From contig JAZRNN010000077.1 of the NCBI GenBank assembly GCA_045648175.1, positions 1-45,871 of the forward strand: a stretch of DNA of 45,871 bases. The letters are read 5' to 3'. Under the pieces are notes generated by a model. That model saw only the letters and a list, made by a program, of their open reading frames with translations, made no database searches and was not told the origin of the DNA. Origin of the DNA: SIG440 sp045648175. GTDB taxonomy: Bacteria > Bacillota > Clostridia > Monoglobales > Monoglobaceae. Shown here piece after piece: positions 22,480-29,611 of this stretch (position 1 is the first letter of the stretch; each line of letters opens with the position of its first letter). The translations under genes were made by a program, and so were the position numbers.

Positions 22480-22529
22480 TTGACAAAGTTTCCATTATAT
22501 GTTAATCTAGTATTGCAAACTAGATTAAC
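22480..22529 (+). promoter_or_regulatory. Promoter and palindromic operator of the AMP-ligase gene
   Basis: TTGACA at 22480-22485 is a perfect -35; the best -10 is GTTAAT (22501-22506, spacing 15). The -10 overlaps the left arm of an exact inverted repeat, GTTAATCTAG (22501-22510) / CTAGATTAAC (22520-22529), with a 9-base centre. A repressor bound there would block the polymerase. The regulator is unknown; its size fits a TetR- or MarR-type dimer, or the divergent DUF1836 protein. Confidence 0.65.
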
Positions 22530-22553
22530 AAGAGTTTAAAATGGAGGTTTGAT

Positions 22554-24137
22554 ATGTATAAAAAGTATTTACATTTAAGAGAAATGATTGAAACATGCGC
22601 AGTTAAGTATGAAAATAACATTGCATTTAAGATAAAGAAGAAAGATGAAAATAAAAAAGTTTACTATGATGACATTACATATTCAAGGCTCAGCAAGGAA
22701 GTTGAGTATCTTGCCCGTGCATTTATGGAAAAAGACCTGGCAGGTAAACGTATTGCAATAATTGGTAAAAACAGTTATGAATGGATTATTGTCTTTCTTG
22801 CAGCAATTTCTGCAGGCGGTGTAATAGTTCCCCTTGACAGAGGTCTGCTCGATTATGAAATTGAAGACCAGATTAAGCGTTCTCAGGCAGAGGCACTTTT
22901 CTATGGTGGCGAATTTAAAGACAGAGTAGGAAATTATGATATATTCAAGGTGTGCACTGAAGATGACGAATTTAATGATTTGCTCACCTTGGGCAAAAAT
23001 GCAGATAATAAAGTTGAATATGATGCTATTGAAATCAGTACACACGAAATGAGTGTTTTACTTTTTACTTCAGGAACTACCTCTGCATCAAAGGCAGTTA
23101 TGCTTTCTCAGAATAACCTTACATCAAATATTTATAGTATGAGCCTTTGGGAAAAATTTTATGAGACAGATGTAAACATGGCATTGTTACCACTACATCA
23201 CACTTTTGGTATGGTACAGACCATGTTGTTCCTTTCCATGGGTATGTGTAATGTATTTTGCGAAGGACTTAGAATTGCAAAATGTCTTAACGAATATGGT
23301 GTAACGATTTTTGTCGGTGTTCCCAGAATAATTGAAGAAATGATGCTTGCTGTCAGAAGAAAAATTGATGCACAAGGCAAGGATAAAACCATTAAAATTG
23401 CACTTAAAGTATCTAATGCTCTAAGAAAGGTAGGCATAGATATCAGAAGAAAGCTGTTTAAGCAGATTCTTGATGGAATGGGAGGAAGACTCCGTCTTAT
23501 TATTATTGGTGCAGCAGCGGCTTCTCCTGATGTTCTTAAATTTTTCAACAATATCGGTGTTTTATCCATACAAGGTTATGGCCTCACCGAAACATCCCCT
23601 GTACTTACAGCAGAAAACGATACTCACATGAGCACAGGTTCGGTTGGTCCGGCAATTCCAGGGGTTGAAGTTAAAATTGATAATCCAGGTGAAAATGGTA
23701 TTGGTGAAATTATTGCACGAGGAGAAAACGTGATGCTTGGATACTACAATGAGCCTGAAAAAACAGCAGAGGTAATTAAGGATGGCTGGTTTTATACCGG
23801 AGATATGGGAAGAATGGATAAACACGGCTTTGTATATATTTGCGGAAGAAAGAAAAATGTTATTGTTCTCTCAAACGGCAAAAATGTATTCCCGGAAGAA
23901 ATCGAAACTCTTGTAAACCTTTCACCTGCTATAAAAGAATGTATTGTATATGCAGAGAGTGATGATATTTGCTGTAAAATTGTCATTGATGAACAGTTTG
24001 AAGGCAACAAGGAAGAAGTAATAGCACAGCATATTTCATCTGTTAACGAGCAGTTGATACAATACAAAAAAATCAACCGATATACTGTTCAGGAAACAGA
24101 AATGGTAAAAACAACAACGGGCAAAATAAAAAGATAA
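22554..24137 (+). CDS. AMP-binding acyl-CoA synthetase-like enzyme
   Basis: A 527-residue adenylate-forming enzyme. It has the P-loop VLLFTSGTTSASKAVMLS, the second motif IQGYGLTETSPVLTAEND, the A8-type region DGWFYTGDMGRMDKHGFVYI, CGRKKNVIVLSNGKNVFPEE, and the C-terminal catalytic lysine in KTTTGKIKR. The organisation fits long-chain fatty acid-CoA or acyl-ACP synthetases (FadD/LuxE-related, DltA-like size), which activate a carboxylic acid with ATP. It ends right after the catalytic lysine, a few residues earlier than many relatives. There is no transmembrane segment and no neighbouring acyl carrier gene, so the acid is unknown. Promoter overlaps a palindrome, implying regulated expression. 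Confidence 0.88.
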   Translation: MYKKYLHLREMIETCAVKYENNIAFKIKKKDENKKVYYDDITYSRLSKEVEYLARAFMEKDLAGKRIAIIGKNSYEWIIVFLAAISAGGVIVPLDRGLLDYEIEDQIKRSQAEALFYGGEFKDRVGNYDIFKVCTEDDEFNDLLTLGKNADNKVEYDAIEISTHEMSVLLFTSGTTSASKAVMLSQNNLTSNIYSMSLWEKFYETDVNMALLPLHHTFGMVQTMLFLSMGMCNVFCEGLRIAKCLNEYGVTIFVGVPRIIEEMMLAVRRKIDAQGKDKTIKIALKVSNALRKVGIDIRRKLFKQILDGMGGRLRLIIIGAAAASPDVLKFFNNIGVLSIQGYGLTETSPVLTAENDTHMSTGSVGPAIPGVEVKIDNPGENGIGEIIARGENVMLGYYNEPEKTAEVIKDGWFYTGDMGRMDKHGFVYICGRKKNVIVLSNGKNVFPEEIETLVNLSPAIKECIVYAESDDICCKIVIDEQFEGNKEEVIAQHISSVNEQLIQYKKINRYTVQETEMVKTTTGKIKR

Positions 24138-24146
24138 TACGTATAC

Positions 24147-24180
24147 AAAAACCGTCAGTTTTTATATTCTGACGGTTTTA
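24147..24180. terminator. Bidirectional terminator
   Basis: AAAACCGTCAG (24148-24158) / CTGACGGTTTT (24169-24179), between the ligase gene and the converging recombinase gene. Confidence 0.88.
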
Positions 24181-24221
24181 AAACACAATTTAGTTTACAT
24201 AATTTTATTATTGTAAATTTA

Positions 24222-25193
24222 TTATAATTTTTCTTTTTTAATTGAAGATAGGGGGTTGGCTGAAACCGCCTCTTTAAGCTGTTCGTTGCTTACATGAGTA
24301 TAAATTTCGGTTGTTGTAAGCTGTTCATGACCAAGAATTTCCTGAAGAGCACGTATATTGACACCTGATTGATACATAAGTGTTGCAGCTGTGTGTCTTA
24401 ATTTATGAGTTGTGTATTTATGCGGGTCAAGGCCAAGCTTTTTAACATTTTTTTCAACAAGATACTGAACTGTACGTCTGCTGATGCGTTTATTTCTTGA
24501 TGACAAAAACAGTGCATTTTTATCTGATGCAGTTGCGGGTTGATTTTCACGGACAGTCATATAGGCTGAAATTGCATCAAGACAGGCTTCGTTTAAATAA
24601 ATCGTGCGTTCTTTGTTGCCCTTGCCCACAACAGTCAGTTTATCACTGCGTATATCAGTAATATTGATGCCCACAAGCTCAGCAAGACGCATACCGCAAT
24701 TAAGGAACAACGTTATAATACAATAATCCCTTAGAGCGTTTTTCCCTTCAATTCTGCCCAGCAAATCAATGCTGTCCTCAAGAGTGAAATGCACAGGCAG
24801 ACGTTTTCGCAATTTAATCGTCTCTAAATCTGTTGTAGGATTATTTTCAATTATATTTGATTTACAAAGGTATTTGAAATATGAACGTATTGATGCAATT
24901 TTTCGTGCACGTGATGACGGCGAATTATTACGTTCGCGGTTTAAAAAATTCATATATTCATAAATAAGGTTTAAATCAACTTTTTTAATATAAGATAAAT
25001 CTATACTTGAAATATCGATTGTATTAAAATCTGTATCGCCAGAAAGATTATCAAATTTTATTTTTATAAATCTGTAAAAAGCACGCAAATCAAAATAATA
25101 ACTTTCAGCAGTTTTTACGGACTTTCCCTGAATATTTTCAATATATAACAAAAAGGAAATCAACGGTTCAGGTGCATCTGCGAACTTCTTCAT
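24222..25193 (-). CDS. Tyrosine recombinase, XerC/XerD type
   Basis: A 323-residue site-specific recombinase. The N-terminal SAM-like core-binding domain begins LISFLLYIENIQGKSVKTAE and the catalytic domain shows the first Arg in LNCGMRLAELVGINI, the Lys in VVGKGNKERTIYL, the H-x-x-R box in THKLRHTAATLMYQSG, the second His in ILGHEQLTTTEIYTHV and the nucleophile Tyr in that last segment. It resembles chromosomal Xer proteins that resolve chromosome dimers at dif. Start ATG 25193 with an AGGAGG site 7 bases upstream. No attachment site or phage genes are beside it, so it is probably a housekeeping gene. Confidence 0.88.
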   Translation of the reverse strand: MKKFADAPEPLISFLLYIENIQGKSVKTAESYYFDLRAFYRFIKIKFDNLSGDTDFNTIDISSIDLSYIKKVDLNLIYEYMNFLNRERNNSPSSRARKIASIRSYFKYLCKSNIIENNPTTDLETIKLRKRLPVHFTLEDSIDLLGRIEGKNALRDYCIITLFLNCGMRLAELVGINITDIRSDKLTVVGKGNKERTIYLNEACLDAISAYMTVRENQPATASDKNALFLSSRNKRISRRTVQYLVEKNVKKLGLDPHKYTTHKLRHTAATLMYQSGVNIRALQEILGHEQLTTTEIYTHVSNEQLKEAVSANPLSSIKKEKL

Positions 25194-25251
25194 AAAATAT
25201 CCTCCTTCTAATTGCACATAATTTTTATTATGTGAAATTACCTATATTGAA

Positions 25252-25280
25252 ATTATACCACACCTTTCTGCAAAAATCAA
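25252..25280 (-). promoter_or_regulatory. Promoter of the XerC/D-type gene
   Basis: Minus strand: TTGATT (25280-25275), 17-base spacer, TATAAT (25257-25252), with TG just before. The leader contains a small hairpin (CACATAA/TTATGTG) at about 25215-25234. Confidence 0.75.
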
Positions 25281-25295
25281 TACCCTTTTAAAAAT

Positions 25296-25330
25296 AATAC
25301 TCAACAAATCTGCCGAAATGTTGAGTATTT
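25296..25330 (-). terminator. Terminator of the uvrC transcript
   Basis: AATACTCAACA (25296-25306) / TGTTGAGTATT (25319-25329); reading the minus strand it is followed by ATTTTTAAAA. Confidence 0.8.
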
Positions 25331-25339
25331 TATTAATCA

Positions 25340-26056
25340 TTATTTGCTTCTGCTCTCATTAAAAAACAGAATACTTCCAAAATCCTTGAGTTTGGTTTGT
25401 GATAAACAGATCAAATCAACTTTTTTGTCTGTTATAAAATTTTTAATCTGTTTACAATAAGAGCATTTTAATAAATCACCATAAAATGCAATCCTTTTAT
25501 TATCAATAAAACCTGATGCACCGCCTATAAATCCGTTATCAAAACTTTTTAGCTCTATTTCGCCTTTTGGTATTTTGAGAACATCTATGCCATTTGCAGT
25601 CAATTTTTTATACAGTCCTTCATCCTCCGTTATGGCTGAATTATCATTAACTATACAAAGATTACACTTTGTATAACCTTGTTTTACGTTTATAAACTCA
25701 AATCCAAGTTCTGTATACATTTTTTTGATAAAAGCATCTGTATACTTCAGATTTCCTATAATTTTTTTACCAAGCTTTGCCACGTTATAGGCACAATCAC
25801 ATGGATATGTGCTGTCAGGGTCTTTTGCACCTTTATATAAAGCTATTCCTTCGGGCAAAATATCTCTGTAATACTCATATGCCGATGGTGCAACAACAGC
25901 AATATTTTCTGTTATAAAGTGTATCTGCATATCAGGATGAGTGTTCACAGGCTTATACAAAAAATCAAGATTGTACGACTTATAATATTTTATTTTACAC
26001 CTGTCAAGCGCCTCAAAAAATTCCAAGTCTGCACATCTGTCAACTATAACTGCCAT
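25340..26056 (-). CDS. DUF6873-like protein
   Basis: A 238-residue cytoplasmic protein: MAVIVDRCADLEFFEALDRC, THPDMQIHFITENIAVVAPS, KYTDAFIKKMYTELGFEFIN, VKQGYTKCNLCIVNDNSAIT, EDEGLYKKLTANGIDVLKIP and GGASGFIDNKRIAFYGDL. It resembles an uncharacterised family (DUF6873) with an amidinotransferase/GME-like fold pattern, including TKCN and GGASG segments. ATG 26056 follows the uvrC stop by one base and has an AAGGA site within the uvrC end; an upstream ATG at 26065 would overlap uvrC. Coupled to uvrC, which is a common order in Clostridia; no repair role is known. Confidence 0.72.
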   Translation of the reverse strand: MAVIVDRCADLEFFEALDRCKIKYYKSYNLDFLYKPVNTHPDMQIHFITENIAVVAPSAYEYYRDILPEGIALYKGAKDPDSTYPCDCAYNVAKLGKKIIGNLKYTDAFIKKMYTELGFEFINVKQGYTKCNLCIVNDNSAITEDEGLYKKLTANGIDVLKIPKGEIELKSFDNGFIGGASGFIDNKRIAFYGDLLKCSYCKQIKNFITDKKVDLICLSQTKLKDFGSILFFNESRSK

Positions 26057-26057
26057 A

Positions 26058-27911
26058 TCATTCATCCTTATTAAAATAGTTATAAACATTTTGGGCAACA
26101 TTTGATGAGACTATCTCTATCAATTCATCCAAAGTTGCTTTTTTTATTTCTTCCAAACTACCAAAAAATTTCAATAATCTTGTTCGGGTTGCTGCACCCA
26201 CTCCAGGAATGTCTTCAAGTTCGGAGTGAATATTCTTTTTTTCGTGTTTGTTTCGACTTGCATTTATCGCAAAACGGTGCACTTCATCCTGCATTCCTGC
26301 AAGAAACTTAAAAAGCTCTGACTTTTTATCAATAACAAGTTCTGTATTTTCATCAGTTATGCCACGAGTTCGGTGCGTTTTATCTTTTACAAGCCCAAAA
26401 ACAGGAATTTCCTCTCCCATTGTATCAAAAAGCATTTTAACAGCCGAAACATGTCCTTTACCGCCATCAAGTAAAATAAGGTCCGGCAGTGGTAAAAACT
26501 TTGCTTTTTCAGGCTCCATCTCCCCTTTATTTATTAAATCTTCTTCCTTGTAAGCTTCGTTAATTCTGCGAAAAATAACTTCACGGGTGCTGTCGTAATC
26601 ATTTGCCCCTTCAACTGTTTTTATATTATATTTTCTGTACAAACTCTTTTTAGGAACAGCATTGACATATACAATCTGTACACCGACAGACGATGCCCCT
26701 GAAAAGTTTGATATATCATATGATTCAATTATAAATGGAGTTTTTGAAAGTTCAAGAAGTTCAGAAAGCTGTGAAAGAATTCTGTTTTGTTTTTCCTGAT
26801 TTTTATTTTTCATAAGTTGATATTTGTATAACGATTCTCTTGCATTTCGTAAAACCATTTTTACAATCTCAGCCTTTTTACCTCTTTGCGGCACTGTAAA
26901 GGTGATTTTATATCCCGCTGACGCAGATAACCATCTAGATACAGCATCCTTATCTTCAAAATCTTCCGAAATTACTATTTCCTTCGGTATTTTTGATGCT
27001 GTAAAGTAAAATTGCTTTACAAAGTTTTCAATCACTTCCGACGGAGTGTCAAGTTTATTTTCAAGTGTAAAGTATTCTGACCCTACAGCGCTTCCTTTGC
27101 GGTAATAGAATACCTGTATGCAATAATTTGTCCCCTCTTTGTATACACCGATTACATCCATATTATTTTCGGCAGATGATGAAACTTTTTGATTTTCACC
27201 CAATATGGTGATGCTGTCAATCTTATCTCTGTAAATTGCTGCTTTTTCAAATTCAAGATTCTGCGACGCTTCAAGCATTTTGTCTTTAAGTTTATCTACC
27301 ATTTCTTCATATTTTCCATTAAGAAGATTAGTCGCATCTTTCACAGAATCAAAGTATTCTTCCTGCGAAATTTTTCTTGCACAGGGAGCACTGCACATTC
27401 CTATTTGATAATACAAACAAGGCCTGTCGTTTGGTTTATTCAGCGATTTTCTGCAGCTGCGGATTTTAAAAGTCTTTCGAATTTCCTCCACTGCTTCCTT
27501 TAAACTTATTGACGTCATATAGGGACCAAAATACATTCCGCCGTCCTTTATCACACGGCGAGTCATAATAATACGGGGATACGGCTCGTTTGCGGTAATT
27601 TTAATATACGGATACTGCTTGTCATCTTTAAGCAATATATTATACTTGGGGCGGTGCTTTTTTATAAGATTACATTCAAGAGCAAGCGCTTCGGTCTCTG
27701 AATCTGTAATTATATACTCAAAATCATCAATCTGGCTGACCATTGCACGTGTTTTTGCCGTATGACTTGCAAGATTCGCAAAATACTGACTGACACGGTT
27801 CTTTAAAGTCTTACTTTTGCCAACATAGATGATTTTACCATCCTTATCCTTCATAATGTATACACCTGGACACAAGGGCAAAGAAGCCAACTTTTTTTTG
27901 ATATCAGTCAT
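26058..27911 (-). CDS. uvrC: Excinuclease ABC subunit C
   Basis: A 617-residue protein of standard length. It has the GIY-YIG endonuclease domain (LPLCPGVYIMKDKDGKIIYV, GKSKTLKNRVSQYF) that makes the 3' incision, a Cys-rich segment (CRKSLNKPNDRPCLYYQIGM, CSAPC), the UVR motif that binds UvrB (NLEFEKAAIYRDKIDSI), the RNase H-like 5' nuclease domain (IESYDISNFSGASSVGVQIV, DYDSTREVIFRR, LILLDGGKGHVSA) and a C-terminal helix-hairpin-helix (DIPGVGAATRTRLLKFFGS). It cuts on both sides of bulky DNA lesions with UvrA and UvrB. Strong GGAGGTGAA site. Confidence 0.98.
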   Translation of the reverse strand: MTDIKKKLASLPLCPGVYIMKDKDGKIIYVGKSKTLKNRVSQYFANLASHTAKTRAMVSQIDDFEYIITDSETEALALECNLIKKHRPKYNILLKDDKQYPYIKITANEPYPRIIMTRRVIKDGGMYFGPYMTSISLKEAVEEIRKTFKIRSCRKSLNKPNDRPCLYYQIGMCSAPCARKISQEEYFDSVKDATNLLNGKYEEMVDKLKDKMLEASQNLEFEKAAIYRDKIDSITILGENQKVSSSAENNMDVIGVYKEGTNYCIQVFYYRKGSAVGSEYFTLENKLDTPSEVIENFVKQFYFTASKIPKEIVISEDFEDKDAVSRWLSASAGYKITFTVPQRGKKAEIVKMVLRNARESLYKYQLMKNKNQEKQNRILSQLSELLELSKTPFIIESYDISNFSGASSVGVQIVYVNAVPKKSLYRKYNIKTVEGANDYDSTREVIFRRINEAYKEEDLINKGEMEPEKAKFLPLPDLILLDGGKGHVSAVKMLFDTMGEEIPVFGLVKDKTHRTRGITDENTELVIDKKSELFKFLAGMQDEVHRFAINASRNKHEKKNIHSELEDIPGVGAATRTRLLKFFGSLEEIKKATLDELIEIVSSNVAQNVYNYFNKDE

Positions 27912-27950
27912 AAAAGATTCACCTCCTTAAAAAGCTCTGTATATTAGAGA

Positions 27951-28130
27951 ACAAAGCGGCTACGACGCTCGCCGCAGGCGGCGGACGGAGTAAATGCGCT
28001 TTGTTTGCCATGTGCATTTCGGCAAAGCAGAAAATTTTGCACAGGCATAAAATTTATTTTTTTGTATAATAAAAAAATGTGTAATTTTCTATTATACAAA
28101 AAATGCCTTACTGACGTAAGACATTTTTAA
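27951..28130. repeat. uvrC-ptsH intergenic region: GC-rich dyad, AT-rich inverted repeat and ptsH terminator
   Basis: Three structures fill the gap. ACAAAGCG (27951-27958) and CGCTTTGT (27997-28004) flank a GC-rich core that includes GCCGCAGGCGGC, unusual in this AT-rich sequence. TTTGTATAATA (28061-28071) / TATTATACAAA (28090-28100) is an 11-bp inverted repeat. AAAATG-CTTAC/GTAAG-CATTTT (about 28099-28130) is the likely minus-strand terminator of ptsH. The GC-rich dyad would be in the uvrC 5' leader. Confidence 0.6.
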
Positions 28131-28153
28131 GAAAGAAAATTTTCAACAATATT

Positions 28154-28414
28154 TTATGCAAAATCCGAAGAAATCAAAGACACAAGCTCATTAACAGCCT
28201 GTTCTTCATCAGAACCTTCTGCCATAATAGTGATGCTGACACCCTTGGTAACACCCAAAGACAACACACCAAGCAGGCTTTTTGCATTAACTTTTTTTTC
28301 ATCCTTTTCAATCCAGATGCTTGACTTATATTCGTTGGCCTTCTGGATGAAGAATGTAGCAGGTCTTGCGTGGAGACCAACCTGATTCTGGACAACAATT
28401 TCCTTTAAAAACAT
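28154..28414 (-). CDS. ptsH: Phosphocarrier protein HPr
   Basis: An 86-residue HPr. His15 in VGLHARPAT is the residue phosphorylated by enzyme I, and Ser46 in NAKSLLGVLSLGV is the regulatory site of HPr kinase, so both sugar transport and carbon catabolite control roles are possible. The C-terminus (GSDEEQAVNELVSLISSDF) is typical. His15 rules out a Crh-type paralogue, which has Gln there. The gene is alone, not next to enzyme I, as often in Clostridia. GGAG site upstream of the ATG. Confidence 0.95.
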   Translation of the reverse strand: MFLKEIVVQNQVGLHARPATFFIQKANEYKSSIWIEKDEKKVNAKSLLGVLSLGVTKGVSITIMAEGSDEEQAVNELVSLISSDFA

Positions 28415-28472
28415 AAAAACGCTCCTTTAGTCATATCCAAATCATAATCATCGATTTTAAACTGATAGTAAT

Positions 28473-28501
28473 AGAATACTAAAAATTTCGTTATAAGTCA
28501 A
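28473..28501 (-). promoter_or_regulatory. Promoter of ptsH
   Basis: Minus strand: TTGACT (28501-28496), 17-base spacer, TATTCT (28478-28473). Confidence 0.75.
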
Positions 28502-28570
28502 CACTTTTTTTCGGTTTTGTTAATTTTTTTCGAATTTTTTGTTACCTTATTGTTATTTTCCATTTCTTTT

Positions 28571-29473
28571 TCACAAACTATTTAGAATTTTAAGCATATC
28601 TTCAGGAATTTTACACTCAAAATTTAATTCAGTTTTTTCTGCAGGATGAATAAATTTTATATATCCGGCATGTAAAGCTTGTCTCTCAATAATTTCTTTT
28701 TCTTCATCTCCCATCCCATAGAGCCAATCGCCAACCAAAGGATGTCCTATATGCGAAAAATGAACTCTTATCTGGTGAGTCCTGCCAGTTTCAAGACGTA
28801 TTTCCTGCAAAGAATAGCCATTACCTTCACGTATTGTTTTATACAAGGTTTTTGCATACTTGCCATCAGGAGCTACAATTCTTTTAATAATACCGCTTTC
28901 CGCACGTTTTATAGGGAGCTCTATGCACCCCTTGTCCGGCACAGGTATACCGTGAACTATTGCCATATAACCTTTTTCAACAACGCCTTCACGCATTTGC
29001 TTTGAAATAACACCGTGAGCAAATCTGTTTTTTGCGATAACACAAATTCCCGATGTGTCCTTATCAAGTCTGTTTACTATGTGATAATTATGATATTCCC
29101 CGTTTGTATGCCAATAATACATTACAGCATTGGCAAGCGTTTCTGCATAATTTCCCAGACAAGGATGTGACGCCATATTACCCGGTTTATTTACAATAAG
29201 CAAAAAATCGTCTTCATAAATCACATCGATCTCTTTTTCCCACGGAAGAATATTATCAAAACCGCCTGTATCCTCGGATACATCAGCCAATAGGATATCG
29301 CCTAGACATAACTTGTCAACAGAACGGCACACCTTGCCGTTTATAAAAAGTCTGGAGTTCAATTTAAGATAGGTTAGCAACGACGAAGAAACGTTGTATT
29401 CTCTTTTTAGTACTTGTTCAACATTCTTCCCTATATCAGCTTCAGAAATAATATACTCAAGAACAGCACTCAA
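28571..29473 (-). CDS. RluA-family RNA pseudouridine synthase
   Basis: A 300-residue enzyme. An S4-like N-terminal RNA-binding part (VEQVLKREYNVSSSLLTYLK, LFINGKVC) precedes the catalytic domain: VIYEDDFLLIVNKPGNMASH, the catalytic motif NRLDKDTSGICVIAKN with the essential Asp, KGYMAIVHG, and LETGRTHQIRVHFSHIGHPL, then VGDWLYG. It isomerises uridine in rRNA or tRNA; RluD and YtzG-like members cannot be separated by eye. The start appears to be a TTG (29473) behind a GGGGTGAGG site; no ATG is available nearby. Confidence 0.93.
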   Translation of the reverse strand: MSAVLEYIISEADIGKNVEQVLKREYNVSSSLLTYLKLNSRLFINGKVCRSVDKLCLGDILLADVSEDTGGFDNILPWEKEIDVIYEDDFLLIVNKPGNMASHPCLGNYAETLANAVMYYWHTNGEYHNYHIVNRLDKDTSGICVIAKNRFAHGVISKQMREGVVEKGYMAIVHGIPVPDKGCIELPIKRAESGIIKRIVAPDGKYAKTLYKTIREGNGYSLQEIRLETGRTHQIRVHFSHIGHPLVGDWLYGMGDEEKEIIERQALHAGYIKFIHPAEKTELNFECKIPEDMLKILNSL

Positions 29474-29479
29474 TTGCCC

Positions 29480-29611
29480 TCACCCCTTAACAAATGTGTA
29501 AATTTATCGTTATAAACTTAATTAAAACCTCGCCAGGCATTATATAGTTTTTCTCCCGGCTCGCCATTCTCCATAAGCGAGCCGTAGAGAGATCTTCCGC
29601 ACCGTGTAAGG
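29480..29611. other. Intergenic region with a GC-rich hairpin
   Basis: CGGCTCGC (29557-29564) / GCGAGCCG (29577-29584) form an 8-bp stem with a 12-base loop. Neither strand has a T-run after it. It may be a decayed terminator of the AsnB-like transcript. Nothing else is visible. Confidence 0.5.

Noticed and set aside
24222..25193. Integrase of a prophage or genomic island
   Set aside because: No phage genes, tRNA or direct repeats flank it; sequence and setting fit a chromosomal Xer recombinase.
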